Positions 11,526-20,716 of a stretch of DNA of 39,123 nucleotides are shown piece by piece (the stretch's first letter is position 1; each line of letters begins with the position of its first letter). Position numbers and translations under genes: made by a program. A model generated the notes under the pieces. The model did not search any database. It had not been told where the DNA came from and was given only the letters and a program-made list of their open reading frames with translations. The DNA is from Neolentinus lepideus HHB14362 ss-1 (Eukaryota; Basidiomycota; Agaricomycetes; Gloeophyllales; Gloeophyllaceae): positions 116,606 to 155,728 of the forward strand of contig KV425579.1 in assembly GCA_001632425.1 (NCBI GenBank), written 5' to 3'.

Positions 11526-11652
11526 GACTTCCGTCTCATCCAAACTACAAGGCAACTCATTCAGTCAAACAATCTATCGACACTACTTCTCAAGTCGGTA
11601 AAGTCTTTTCCTACGATAAAACCACTCCTGACCACAAGCTTCCTCACAGACA

Positions 11653-12033
11653 ATGCGTTTCGCCACTTCCACAATCGTCGCACTCGTCGCACTGTTCGTC
11701 AGCGGGGCAAGTGCAGGCACGGCATGCCACAGCGACCACGGTGCATGGGGCGCCGATTGTGAGACACTGTTCTCGCAGTATGAGAACGACCAGAGCACGC
11801 ACGCATCGGACGGCAATGGTCGGGCGTCGATCCAGTATTCGAGCTGCGCGTCCGTCGTGCACTTCCAGAACAACGTCGACTCTATCACTGGCGCGCAGCT
11901 TGTTTCGACCGGCCGAGCGATGTACGAGTCGTGCTTCGGCGATAACGCTGACCAGTATAAATCTGGAGTGCTGACCGGGATAGACTCGAACAAGTACTGC
12001 CTCTGCAATGATGGAAGTCAAGGATCTTGCTAA
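11653..12033 (+). CDS. small secreted cysteine-rich protein, right copy
   Basis: 126 residues in one exon, same layout as the left copy: 21-residue signal peptide, about 105-residue mature chain, seven Cys, C-terminal CLCNDGSQGSC. The two genes diverge from the shared spacer, with start codons facing each other. Only three bases differ over 381, two of them silent, while leader and 3' UTR differ at roughly 10-20% of positions. Near identity at silent sites points to recent gene conversion rather than protein-level selection alone. A probable 3' UTR intron follows TAAG (GTAGGC to TTCCAG at about 12087). Family not recognised. Confidence 0.85.
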   Translation: MRFATSTIVALVALFVSGASAGTACHSDHGAWGADCETLFSQYENDQSTHASDGNGRASIQYSSCASVVHFQNNVDSITGAQLVSTGRAMYESCFGDNADQYKSGVLTGIDSNKYCLCNDGSQGSC

Positions 12034-12099
12034 GGTAGGCTACTTCCAGACTGACGATGTGATCCTTCACTAAACGCTTCATTCCAGCGAGGATTCGAC

Positions 12100-13219
12100 C
12101 ATCCAACCGCCTGGTATCTGCGACATCGCAGCTCCGTGTCGTATATGTTATGTCTTTTTAAGTCACGTCTTACGTAGGGGCTTCACCTTGTGTTGGTTCG
12201 TACATCGTGACTGACTGTTAATAAACATGTGTCTGGTTTCTGTTGGTCTCCAACTTTGCATTGTTGAGCATAGGACCCTGCGTATCGGTGTCCGATCCTG
12301 AAGTGGCCCTTTTGGCTATTATATCCACGGGTTTTTCGCCCTGGTATATCCGCCTATAGGATAAGGGTAGACCAAAAAAGGTGGTTCATACCCGCCTACG
12401 GGACATATCTGCCCCGTGAATGGGACCTCCAATCGAAAGGCTTATATTCGCCTGGTTTCTCGGGCTCTCAGGAGGACCATCCATGAAAGCAAGAAACATA
12501 AACCGGACCCTAAGTCTTCTTTACGCCAGGAAGGACACCTTGCCAGTATATGACGAAGCAATTGAGATAATTGGCTGTCTCCGGCTATGCCCTTCGGTCG
12601 GGGTGTTCACCTAGACAGTCAAATGGTCATCGCAGAATACCACACAGAATTTGTTGGCCGCAATTGAGGATGAGGTTACCTATTTGACTTACCGTGATAT
12701 ACTTCTCTAAGCATTAAGGGAATGCTTTGGCAGGTTTCACAGCAATTTGTGTCTTACCGCGTGTTGCGATTGGGCCCGACTGGTAAGATGTGACTGCAGG
12801 TGCTTCACGTTCGTGACGCTTATCATAATGCAGCACCAACCTTTGAGCATTAATTCATTGCACCGTAACCGTAAGCAACACATCCAGTAGCCATATGTAC
12901 GTGTCAAGGTGGCTATTATGTCCGCAGCTGGATGAGAGATCAAAACTGGAGAGTCGTCCTATATATCGTACAATGTCGGTAAAACCCGATTCACCTTGCA
13001 AGGGAAAAGTCTTGGGGACCTTGAGACCGGCTTGCCATGACCTGACAAGGCAATTCAGTGATATTTGGACCTTAGAAGTCCATGGCAAGGCCCATGGCAA
13101 GATCATTACAATGATCCGGGCATTCTCAGAGAATAGTTAGCCTTGCCGGACCTTGCAGGGTCTTGCAAGGGCAGTTCGGAAATTTCCGACAAAAGAGACC
13201 TTTCTCTGGCCATTTATTG
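12100..13219. other. intergenic region with short repeated motifs
   Basis: No gene supported. At 12319-12455 a motif like ATATCCGCCTATAGG recurs five times in degenerate form. At 12992-13172 CCTTGC and GCAAGG recur many times, including catggcaaggcccatggcaag. Frames of 64-83 codons here are not protein-like. Confidence 0.4.
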
Positions 13220-13263
13220 AATTAACTTCAGACTGGCAGGACTCTGAAAAGCCGAAAAGAACT
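13220..13263 (+). repeat. 44-bp direct repeat, copy A
   Basis: Begins aattaacttcagactggcag and ends ccgaaaagaact. It matches 13445-13488 at 43 of 44 positions, the copies being 225 bp apart. Confidence 0.85.
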
Positions 13264-13444
13264 TGGGCAAGAGGGCCACTGCTCTGCATGGCATGGGTAC
13301 GAGTCCTGAGGTCACTCATTGCATTTCTGAGCATATTGTCAGAAATTCAGGTCATTTATTATAGTTGAAAATTGGTCTAAAATGGATTTTTAATCCCATT
13401 TTAATCCATCTTTCTGCTGGTAATCAATTATAATGTGGTACGGA

Positions 13445-13488
13445 AATTAACTTTAGACTGGCAGGACTCTGAAAAGCCGAAAAGAACT
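13445..13488 (+). repeat. 44-bp direct repeat, copy B
   Basis: Second copy, one mismatch (aactttag for aacttcag). The DNA between the copies is AT-rich and includes an imperfect palindrome around aaaatggatt...aatccat (13379-13411). Confidence 0.85.
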
Positions 13489-13902
13489 GTCACGTGATGT
13501 GTGACCAGACGTGTTTTGTCGCACGATTCCCTCTCATTGACTGAAACAAATCACAGGCGAAAGTAAAGCGATCGAACTATTCCTGTCGCCTCAAGGAGAT
13601 CGTTGCGTCCCTAATTTGAATCTCTCAGAAATACCGCTCTATCACGGGATCCTTTCTTCCATGCATGTCCTTGGGCATCGGTTCAGGCCACAATGAAGTT
13701 TACGGTCGCCTGGGACGTCTCCCCATCATACTTCACGTCCTGATTTGAAGTTGGTTGTACGTCACGTCCTGAACATTTGGTATTCGTCATTGCTGCTCGT
13801 TTGCTCATTGGAAGGCCACCCTGCTGGACCCTTGCGACTCTCACGTCTTGCCGCCCTTCAAGCGTCCCAGCAGAACAATGTGTCTGTAGCTCACCGGAGA
13901 AT

Positions 13903-13910
13903 GTATAAAG
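13903..13910 (+). promoter_or_regulatory. TATA box of the NADase gene
   Basis: tgtataaagg about 90 bp before the ATG at 13994; the position fits a core promoter. Confidence 0.45.
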
Positions 13911-13993
13911 GTTGCCCACGAAGTTGATCAAATCCTCAGCGGAGACTTCACTCGGCTGCAACACTTCCGCTGCCCCGTTAATCCTCTTCTAGA

Positions 13994-14746
13994 ATGTTGC
14001 AGTTGACTCTCCTGTTGGTTGTCAGCATAGCCAGCGGTGCATTTGCTTCGCCGGTGCTCGTCGAGGTCAGCTGACGTATCTCGTTTCATTCTCATCTCTT
14101 AACCTCCATCAATCTAGAGAGCCAATATTCCTGTACCAGGAGCCGGAGTATCAATTTGTCCCCGTGGACCCACCTACTGCGATGGCTCAAACGTCAACCG
14201 TACCACAGACAACCGCTACATCTGTGGCGACTCCCGTCTAGGCCCAGATAGCCTGTCCACCACCCCTCCCCTCCCCTCAGCACGCTATTCGCGAACTACA
14301 TCTCCCTCGGCGGTCTCTGCCCCACGCAGTGGATCGATCAATACGTGAATAAGACCAACCCGCGCTACCTCATCTTCCCCTACGTCGATGAATTCCAGAA
14401 CACCACCGCCGAGCAGCCCATCCACGGGAACCAGACCCTGCCCGTGGGCCTGTTGGTGGACAGGTTCGGCGCGGAGACGGGGAGCTTCCTGGCGCCGTTC
14501 GGAACGCCCTTCGCGCAGAGGGCGCTCTACCCCAGCGCACTCAACACGGCCAATGCGAGCTTCCCGTATAATTACCATGTGTATAATGTCACGAAGGCAT
14601 TTATGGTGCTTTCAGGGCCGATTGCGCCGTGGTTTGGGCAGCTGGGGCAGGGGACGCAGTATGAGGCGTACCAGAGCGTCGCGTCGCTTGTTGCGAGCAA
14701 TACCCTTACACCCGTGCATTATAATTACGAAGAGGTGTCGGCGTAA
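13994..14746 (+). CDS. secreted TNT-domain NADase, reading frame interrupted
   Basis: Exon 1 (13994-14065) encodes a signal peptide (MLQLTLLLVVSIASGAFAS). After a 52 nt intron, exon 2 starts at 14118 and carries a Cys-containing leader ending YICGDSRLGP. The main domain (about 14282-14746) has the marks of fungal TNT-type NADases: GLLVDRFGAETGSFLAPFG, QRALYPSALN, YNYHVY and APWFGQLGQGTQY, with several N-glycosylation sequons. The family cleaves NAD+ to nicotinamide and ADP-ribose at the cell surface or outside. The frame does not close: exon 2 and the main domain are two bases out of register across a C-rich tract (about 14240-14285), and the only GT-AG pair restoring phase gives an implausible 26 nt intron. 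It may be a sequence error, a micro-intron or a real inactivating mutation. Tail-to-tail with the NRK gene. Confidence 0.72.
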
Positions 14747-15073
14747 TAGGAAGGGCGAGGATCCTGGTTCAGAGACGCATGGGGATAATGCAGCTGGGGT
14801 GTTCGGCTGTCATAGTCAGTGGGAAGGGAAGCGATGTGGTGTCATTACCTTACTTTAATTTTAGTACTTCATCTGAATAATATTCGGCATAATAGGGAAC
14901 AGGTCGATATTCACTAGTGCACTGTTCGAGTCCTCTGGGCGCTTTTTAAGAAGCAGTATTCTGCAGAGGTAAGCCATGATAATGGACAACGCAGTCCCCA
15001 ATCTCCGGTTCACAGCGTGCATAAACACTTACACAATAATGATACATCCATGTCTATCGGTTCTATGCCATCT
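14747..15073. other. convergent 3' region
   Basis: 327 bp between the stop codons of the NADase (+) and NRK (-). Only 3' UTR and spacer are expected; nothing else is seen. Confidence 0.5.
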
Positions 15074-16250
15074 CTACAGCTTCTTCAACGTCTCACCAAT
15101 GACCTCACATGCCCGCTCCACGATCCCGTCCATCCCGCTCTCAACCTTGAGCGGCTCCAGGACGACGAGATCCTTCACCTTGTCCGTCGGCCTCCCGTTC
15201 TCGACATCGCCATCGAGGAAAACGCCCGTGTGCGCGCGGACGTAGGCCGGGTACACGATCTGGTCAAAGTAATTGGGCGGATCGCGCCAGAGGGAGCCTT
15301 CTGGATCGGATTGGACTCCAGGAATCGAAACAAAGAAGGAATGGCGGGGGTGGGGATGTAGTCAGTGTCGAGTTGGATGGGGTAACGAGGAGGGGCTAAC
15401 CTGCTGTGTGGTACCCATGCCGTTCCTCGCGCCGCTTCCTGAGCACATCGTAGGGCACCCGGAGGAATATCCGGACATCTAGGCTATCTACAACTTCCTG
15501 TAGCACCAACTTGTCAACACTCGCCTCGCCAGAAATAGCCGTTCCGCCAACCTTATCCCAATACAACAAAAACCCATCCAAAAGCGCCCACACCACCCTC
15601 TCACCCCGCGCGTCCCACTCCTTCGCGGCTTCCTCAAACACCTCCTTCCATCTCCGCGCCGTCGCGTCGCCGACGGGCACGTCCCTCTGCTCGTTCAGGT
15701 GGTCGTGCGAGCGGTGCTCTGCGGGGATCTGCGCGGTCGCTTTGACGGACGTGAGGAAGGCCTCGAGGCGCGGCCAGTCGATCGCGCCTTCGGGTGCGTC
15801 CCAGTCTTGGACGTTGTACTTGGGGTGGATGGGGACGAGTTCTTGGGGCTGCGTGTGGATGTCCACGTCGGGCGGTGGAGGGTGTGAGGAGGAAATGGGC
15901 ACTTACGGGCGCGAAGTCCTAAAAGAGACGGTCGATCGTAGGATCGTCTCATCATCAAGATATCGTACGTGAAGTACGTACATCCTGGTGTATTAAGAGA
16001 CTGTTGGGTAGAATCCGTAGAAGGTGCTTCGCCAAGGTCGTCTTTCCCGAGCATGTCGCCCCTCTATATCACCGTACAAGTGAGCATAGTCAGTAACCAA
16101 CGTGAAGACGAAATTCCAAGTGCTTTTAGTATCAAAGCTCTCATGACTTAGGTGATCAACTTACCCGATACCAACGATGACCACTCTCGTCTTAAGCTCA
16201 GTCTCTCCTGGGCTAGCAGGATACTCTCTAGGCATAATCTCGTCCGACAT
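15074..16250 (-). CDS. NRK1: nicotinamide riboside kinase
   Basis: Five exons (16250-16165, 16063-15982, 15918-15907, 15848-15401, 15300-15074) join to 855 nt, 284 residues. A P-loop, GIGGATCSGKTT, lies at residues 27-38, followed by the LIHQDDF segment of NRK enzymes (Asp in the QDD motif), NVQDWDAPEGAIDW, the kinase core VWALLDGFLLYWD and RIFLRVPYDVLRKRREER, and a C-terminal WRDPPNYFDQIVYPAY block. NRK phosphorylates nicotinamide riboside to NMN in NAD salvage; cytosolic, no signal peptide. Exon 3 is a 12 nt micro-exon (Asp-Phe-Ala-Pro) completing the QDDF motif, and it spans two introns of 63 and 58 nt. Shares a 182 bp divergent promoter with the MMTAG2-like gene. Confidence 0.88.
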
Positions 16251-16432
16251 ATCGATACCGGTCGCAGAATTCAATCCAAGTCGGTTGAAAACAAGAGAAC
16301 GTATCTATCAGGGTGAACGAGTCAAGTCATTAGGAGGAAAGCAGCTATTTTTAGCCCCCGTTCACAAGCGCCGATTAGGGTCCGGCGTTTGCCGAATGCA
16401 CTCATCGCGCTGCAGCCACCACCACCGCAACG
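16251..16432. promoter_or_regulatory. bidirectional promoter region
   Basis: 182 bp between the start codons of NRK (-) and the MMTAG2-like gene (+). No clear TATA box; a compact divergent promoter is inferred from the arrangement alone. Confidence 0.45.
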
Positions 16433-17279
16433 ATGTTCGAGCCAGTGCGCGGAGGCACGCGAGGAGGGCAGGCCGAGTTCAAGTGGTCGGACGTCTCTGC
16501 TGACAAGGACCGTGAAGTGCGCCTTTTCCATACTCATTTGTTCAACCCGTGAAGGGAAATATTGATATACGGTTGCTCCTAGAACTACCTCGGACACAGC
16601 ATCAACGCGCCAACAGGAAGGTGGCAGAAGAATAAGGATATCCATTGGTATAACCGTGATGTTAAGCAGGCGGAGCAGGACCGGCTGGATGAGATTAAGA
16701 GGATCAAGGAGCAGGAGGCGGAGGCGCTGTCGGCGGCATTGTGCGTGTCTACTACGTTTCATTTACTCTTTTTTGTTACCACACCTCTGACTCGGCGTGT
16801 TCAGAGGATTTGGTCCAGCAAAGCCCGTTGCTGGAGCTGCTACTGGTGCGAACGCCACTGCCGTAGCGCCTAAACCAGGAGCCAGCGCGTCCCCCGCAGT
16901 CCCTAGCACCGAGGAATCGGCGGAGGAGAAGGCGAGGCGGAAGGAGGAGAAGCGGAGGCGGAAGGAGGAGAGGAGGGCGAGGAAGGCGGAGAAGGAGAAG
17001 GAGAAGAAGAGGGCGGAGAGGCACAGAGATTCGCGCTCGAGATCGCCGGGTTATGGGAGGAGGGAGAGGTCGCCGGTGTATGGGCGGCGTGACAGGTCCT
17101 GGTCGAGAGAGAGGAGATACCGCGAGGATGAGAGGCGGAGGTCGAGGACGCCGCCTAGACGAGAACGAGATGTTGGGAATTATGATATCAGGGAGAGAGA
17201 GCGAGAGCGAGATCGACGGCGGTGGGAGGATAGTGCGAAGAGGGAGGCGCCGGGCGGTGGACGACGGACAAGGGGCTGA
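16433..17279 (+). CDS. MMTAG2-like (multiple myeloma tumor-associated protein 2 family)
   Basis: Three exons (16433-16516, 16583-16740, 16805-17279) give 717 nt, 238 residues. The N-terminal 80 residues carry the family signature: MFEPVRGGTRGGQAEFKWSD, then NYLGHSINAPTGRWQKNKD and IHWYNRD, followed by a charged helix (RLDEIKRIKEQEAEALSAAL). A short Ala/Pro linker follows, then from about residue 120 a Lys/Glu/Arg-rich coiled tract and an RS/RE-like tail (SRSRSPGYGRRERSPVYGRR). The C-terminal composition suggests a nuclear protein linked to RNA processing; the family's molecular role is poorly known. The ATG directly begins the conserved block. Confidence 0.85.
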
Positions 17280-17640
17280 GGCTCAGCTTCTGGTGTGCAT
17301 CCGCCATTGCACTCGACCGTCACACAGTGCTAATCTCTGGATGATTCGTTAGTCTGTGAGCTCTAGCCGGCGCATATGCATATTTCTGAACGTGTGGGTG
17401 TTCAATTTTAGACTACCAGGCGGAACGCGACTGGTCTGGTTCCTGAGTAGATGGAGCGCCGGAGGGCCTTCGTCGGTCGCGAAATCATGTTGTGCATCAT
17501 CTTCGTGATAGCCCATGCGTCTGTACCTCCGAAACACCCTAATCACAGCCCCTCCCATCGGTCCGAGTCTTCAATTTGTAGGGCCCTCTTACCAGTGTTG
17601 CGTGCGTATTTGTAGACAGAATTTTGGCATCGGTACTCAA

Positions 17641-17672
17641 GGAGTACTCCACTCTCTCTGGCCCCTATTAAT
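17641..17672 (+). repeat. direct repeat, copy A
   Basis: ggagtactcc followed by actctctctggcccctatta. The copy at 17981-18009 shares 22 consecutive bases plus the ggagtac prefix. Confidence 0.75.
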
Positions 17673-17980
17673 ACCAATTATAGGCCTGCAGAAACCTCGG
17701 CGACGAGTCAGCAGCCTTCTGCCAGCATCTCGACGGACCGCCTGGGCTCATTTGCTGTGTGGCTAGCGGATACAAATTCCAGACGTCGCGATCTTGCTCG
17801 GGATCACCCAAAAACCGATGCTGTCACGAGAATCGAGATGTACGCGTCTGGGTACGAATGTGGCTTGCCGAAGGTAATCACAGTTCCTGGGGGTGGTACT
17901 GGATCGTAAGGGAGATAGAGGTATATACGTATGTTTTTTTTGGGAGAAATTGTCGACAGAAAACATATGAAGAGAAGCGA

Positions 17981-18009
17981 GGAGTACACTCTCTCTGGCC
18001 CCTATTAAT
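17981..18009 (+). repeat. direct repeat, copy B
   Basis: Lacks three bases present in copy A between ggagtac and the shared core. The ~340 bp spacing and AT-rich right flank could mean a small decayed element with direct terminal repeats. Confidence 0.75.
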
Positions 18010-18542
18010 TTAAATTCAATGTTCTCTTTGTAAGTGAGTAATTTGGGAATTGTCTGAGTTTGATTATAGACTGGACCCCGGACTAATTATAAGTATATCG
18101 CAATTTCCTGTATGTAGTGAAACTCGAATAAACACCATACAGCTGCTGCTACTGATGCCAGCATGTGGGTGCATCCCATCGTATATAAGAGCAGTGTCTT
18201 CAAAAAAATTTCCCATTTCTCTGTCACTTCCTTGAGCAGAAATTCGGCCACAATGCAAAGTTCTTTACCGCCTCGGATCAACGCACTCTATTCACTACTT
18301 GCTATTGGGCCGACAGACAGCACGTCCCAAACATTTCAAGAGGTCCGTGATTCTGCTAATGTTCAGGGTCCTAAATAAATATTTACACTCCGATTACCAA
18401 TTGGAGGTTCCCCAGGCTGTACCGGTGGCTGCGGGGTAATCACATGGAAAATAATAAACCCTAACCTGTGATTGGTCGGGCGGTATAAGACGGCATCCTG
18501 GCCCGACGGCGCTCCTGCTCTATCCCCTTCACTTACTCCGCC

Positions 18543-20501
18543 ATGGCCCAAGTTATCGTTGTCGGTGGCGGTCTCGCTGGTCTCTCGGCCGCACACACTC
18601 TGCTCGAGCGTGGCGCCAATGTCCTGCTGCTCGACAAGCAGCCGTGAGTGCGACTTTGTTGCGTTTGTAAGCGGTTTGCTCACAGATTCCGGGCTTGACA
18701 GGTTCATGGGCGGTAACTCGACGAAAGCGACGTCTGGTATCAACGGTGCAGGAACCGCGACGCAGCAGGAGCTCGGAATCCCGGACAATGCGAAGCTTTT
18801 CTTCGAAGATACTAAAAAATCCGTGCGTAGCAGCGTTCCTGAGGTCGTAGGGCCGTATCTAATCACTCTGATAGGCTCGTGAGTTGGCACGCGACGACCT
18901 GATTACCGTCCTCACTGGCCGATCGGGCGACGCCGTCAACTGGCTGCAGAACAAGTTCGGTCTCGACCTGTCGAAAGTCGCTCGTCTCGGCGGCCACAGC
19001 CAGCCGCGCACGCACCGAGGAAATGCGCAATTCCCCGGGATGGTCATCACCTATGCGCAGATGGAGCGTCTCGAGGACCTCGCCGTCTCTCTTCCCTCGC
19101 GTGTGCAGATCAAGAAGAAGGCGCGCGTGACCAAGCTGCTCAAGGACGAGACGGGCTCGGTCATCGGCTGCGAGTACGTTCACAACAACAAGACAGAGAC
19201 GGTCTACGGCCCCGTCATCCTCGCGACGGGCGGTTACGCAGCCGACTTCACCGCCGACTCGCTCCTCAAGAAGCACCGCCCCGAGTACTGGGACCTCCCC
19301 ACGACGAACGGCGAGCACTGCACGGGCGACGGGCAGAAGATGGCGATGGCCGTCGGCGCGAGCGCGATCGACCTCGAGAAGGTGCAGGTGCACCCGACCG
19401 GCTTGGTCGACCCCAACGAGCCCGAAGCGAAGGTCAAGTTCCTGGCCGCCGAGGCGCTGCGGGGCGTCGGCGGGCTGCTGCTCGACAACGAGGGCAAGCG
19501 GTTCGTGGACGAGCTGCAGCACCGCGACTACGTCACTGGCAAGATGTGGGAGAACGGCAAGTACCCGATCCGGCTTGTGCTGAACGGGCAGGCGTCCGCG
19601 GAGATTGAGTGGCATTGCAAGCACTATGTTGGGCGTGGGCTGATGAAGAGGTTCGAGAGCGGCGAGGTGCTGGCGAAGGAGATTGGGATCACGCCTGCGG
19701 CGCTCAAGAAGACATTTGATGAGTACAACGTGATCGCCAAGACGAAGAAGGATCCTTTCGGGAAGAAGGTACGCTCTCCCGTGCCCATCTGTGAGCTTCG
19801 CTGACCACCCCTCGTCCCGCAGTTCTTCTCGTCAGGCGAGTGGAAGATGAACGACATCTTCAACGTCGCGATCATGACGCCCGTGCTGCACTACACCATG
19901 GGCGGGCTCGAGATCGACGCCGAGGCGCGCGTCGTCGGCACGGACGGGAAGCCCATCAACGGGCTCTTCGCCGCGGGCGAGGTCGCGGGCGGCGTGCACG
20001 GCGCGAACCGCCTCGGCGGGTCGTCGCTGCTCGGGTGCGTCGTCTTCGGGCGCGTGTCGGGCGACGCGGCCGCGGCGTACCTGCTGCAGAAGACGGGCGC
20101 GATCGCGGCGAAGGCGGCGGGGCGCCTGGGGGTGGTTGCGGGCCACCTCGAGAGCCCGAGTGCGCCGGCGCAGGAGGAGAAGAAGGCGGTTGAAGGCGGG
20201 AAGGCGGGTGGGGCGTATACGGCTGAGGAGGTCGCGAAGCACAACAAGAAGGACGATATTTGGGTGATTGTGAACGGCCAGGTGTTGGATGTGACGAGCG
20301 TGAGTGGTCCCGTCGTGTCGCCGTTCTCTGCTGATATTGACTGACGGCGGTCGCTAGTTCCTGCCCGAGCACCCGGGCGGCGAGAAGGCGATCCTGCTCT
20401 ACGCTGGGCGGGACGCTACGGAGGAGTTCAATATGCTGCACGACCCGAAGGTCATTCCGCGATATGCGCCCGACTCTGTTATTGGCACGTTCAAGAAGTA
20501 G
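18543..20501 (+). CDS. soluble fumarate reductase with C-terminal cytochrome b5 domain
   Basis: Five exons (18543-18643, 18702-18822, 18875-19768, 19823-20299, 20358-20501) give 1737 nt, 578 residues. The Rossmann FAD-binding start is at the very N-terminus ([19 protein letters not shown], glycines at 8-13) with no signal or mitochondrial leader, so a cytosolic enzyme is likely. Flavoprotein marks follow: [49 protein letters not shown] and [17 protein letters not shown] (residues 429-443). A linker rich in Ala, Lys and Glu leads to a cytochrome b5 domain (about 497-578) with both expected heme ligands, His536 in LPEHPGGE and His559 in FNMLH. The flavoprotein family reduces fumarate to succinate, helping reoxidise FADH2/NADH; the b5 domain probably passes electrons to the flavin. 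Confidence 0.9.
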
Positions 20502-20716
20502 GCGTCGTGTGGTATCGGTTCCAGGCGCCCTGCCTCGCAAAATCTCTGCACGCTGTCATCTGCATTTCCTTTTTGTCCATTATCTATCTATTTGCATCGG
20601 CTGGAGTGTGTACTCTATATTCTGTTACCAATACACGGTATCTGTATACATGAGTCGTGGGACTGGGGACTGGGATTGCGGCATCTTGATTGGTAAGAAT
20701 TTTCCGATCTATCATC

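Larger units (their letters stand above)
10915..12089. repeat. inverted repeat, right arm
   Basis: Reverse-complement partner of 8232-9337. Beside the secreted-protein gene it shares about 700 bp of upstream DNA, including gcttacctttggaatgatca and gacacactgccgctgtttca. Flank similarity is moderate with small indels, against near identity in the coding part. Confidence 0.8.
17280..18542. other. intergenic region with a direct repeat
   Basis: No gene supported. A ~30 bp direct repeat (ggagtac...actctctctggcccctat) occurs at 17641-17672 and 17981-18009. A TATA-like gtatataaga at 18181 precedes a 41-codon frame at 18252 without recognisable features. Closer to the next gene, a CCAAT box in reverse (gattggtc, about 18472) and ggtataaga (about 18482) fit the fumarate reductase promoter. 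Confidence 0.45.

Noticed and set aside
14285..14578. 97-codon frame antisense to the NADase
   Set aside because: Shadow of a GC-rich coding region; the plus strand has clear family motifs.
18863..19624. 253-codon frame antisense to the fumarate reductase
   Set aside because: Long only because of the strong GC bias at third positions of the sense gene; no domain.
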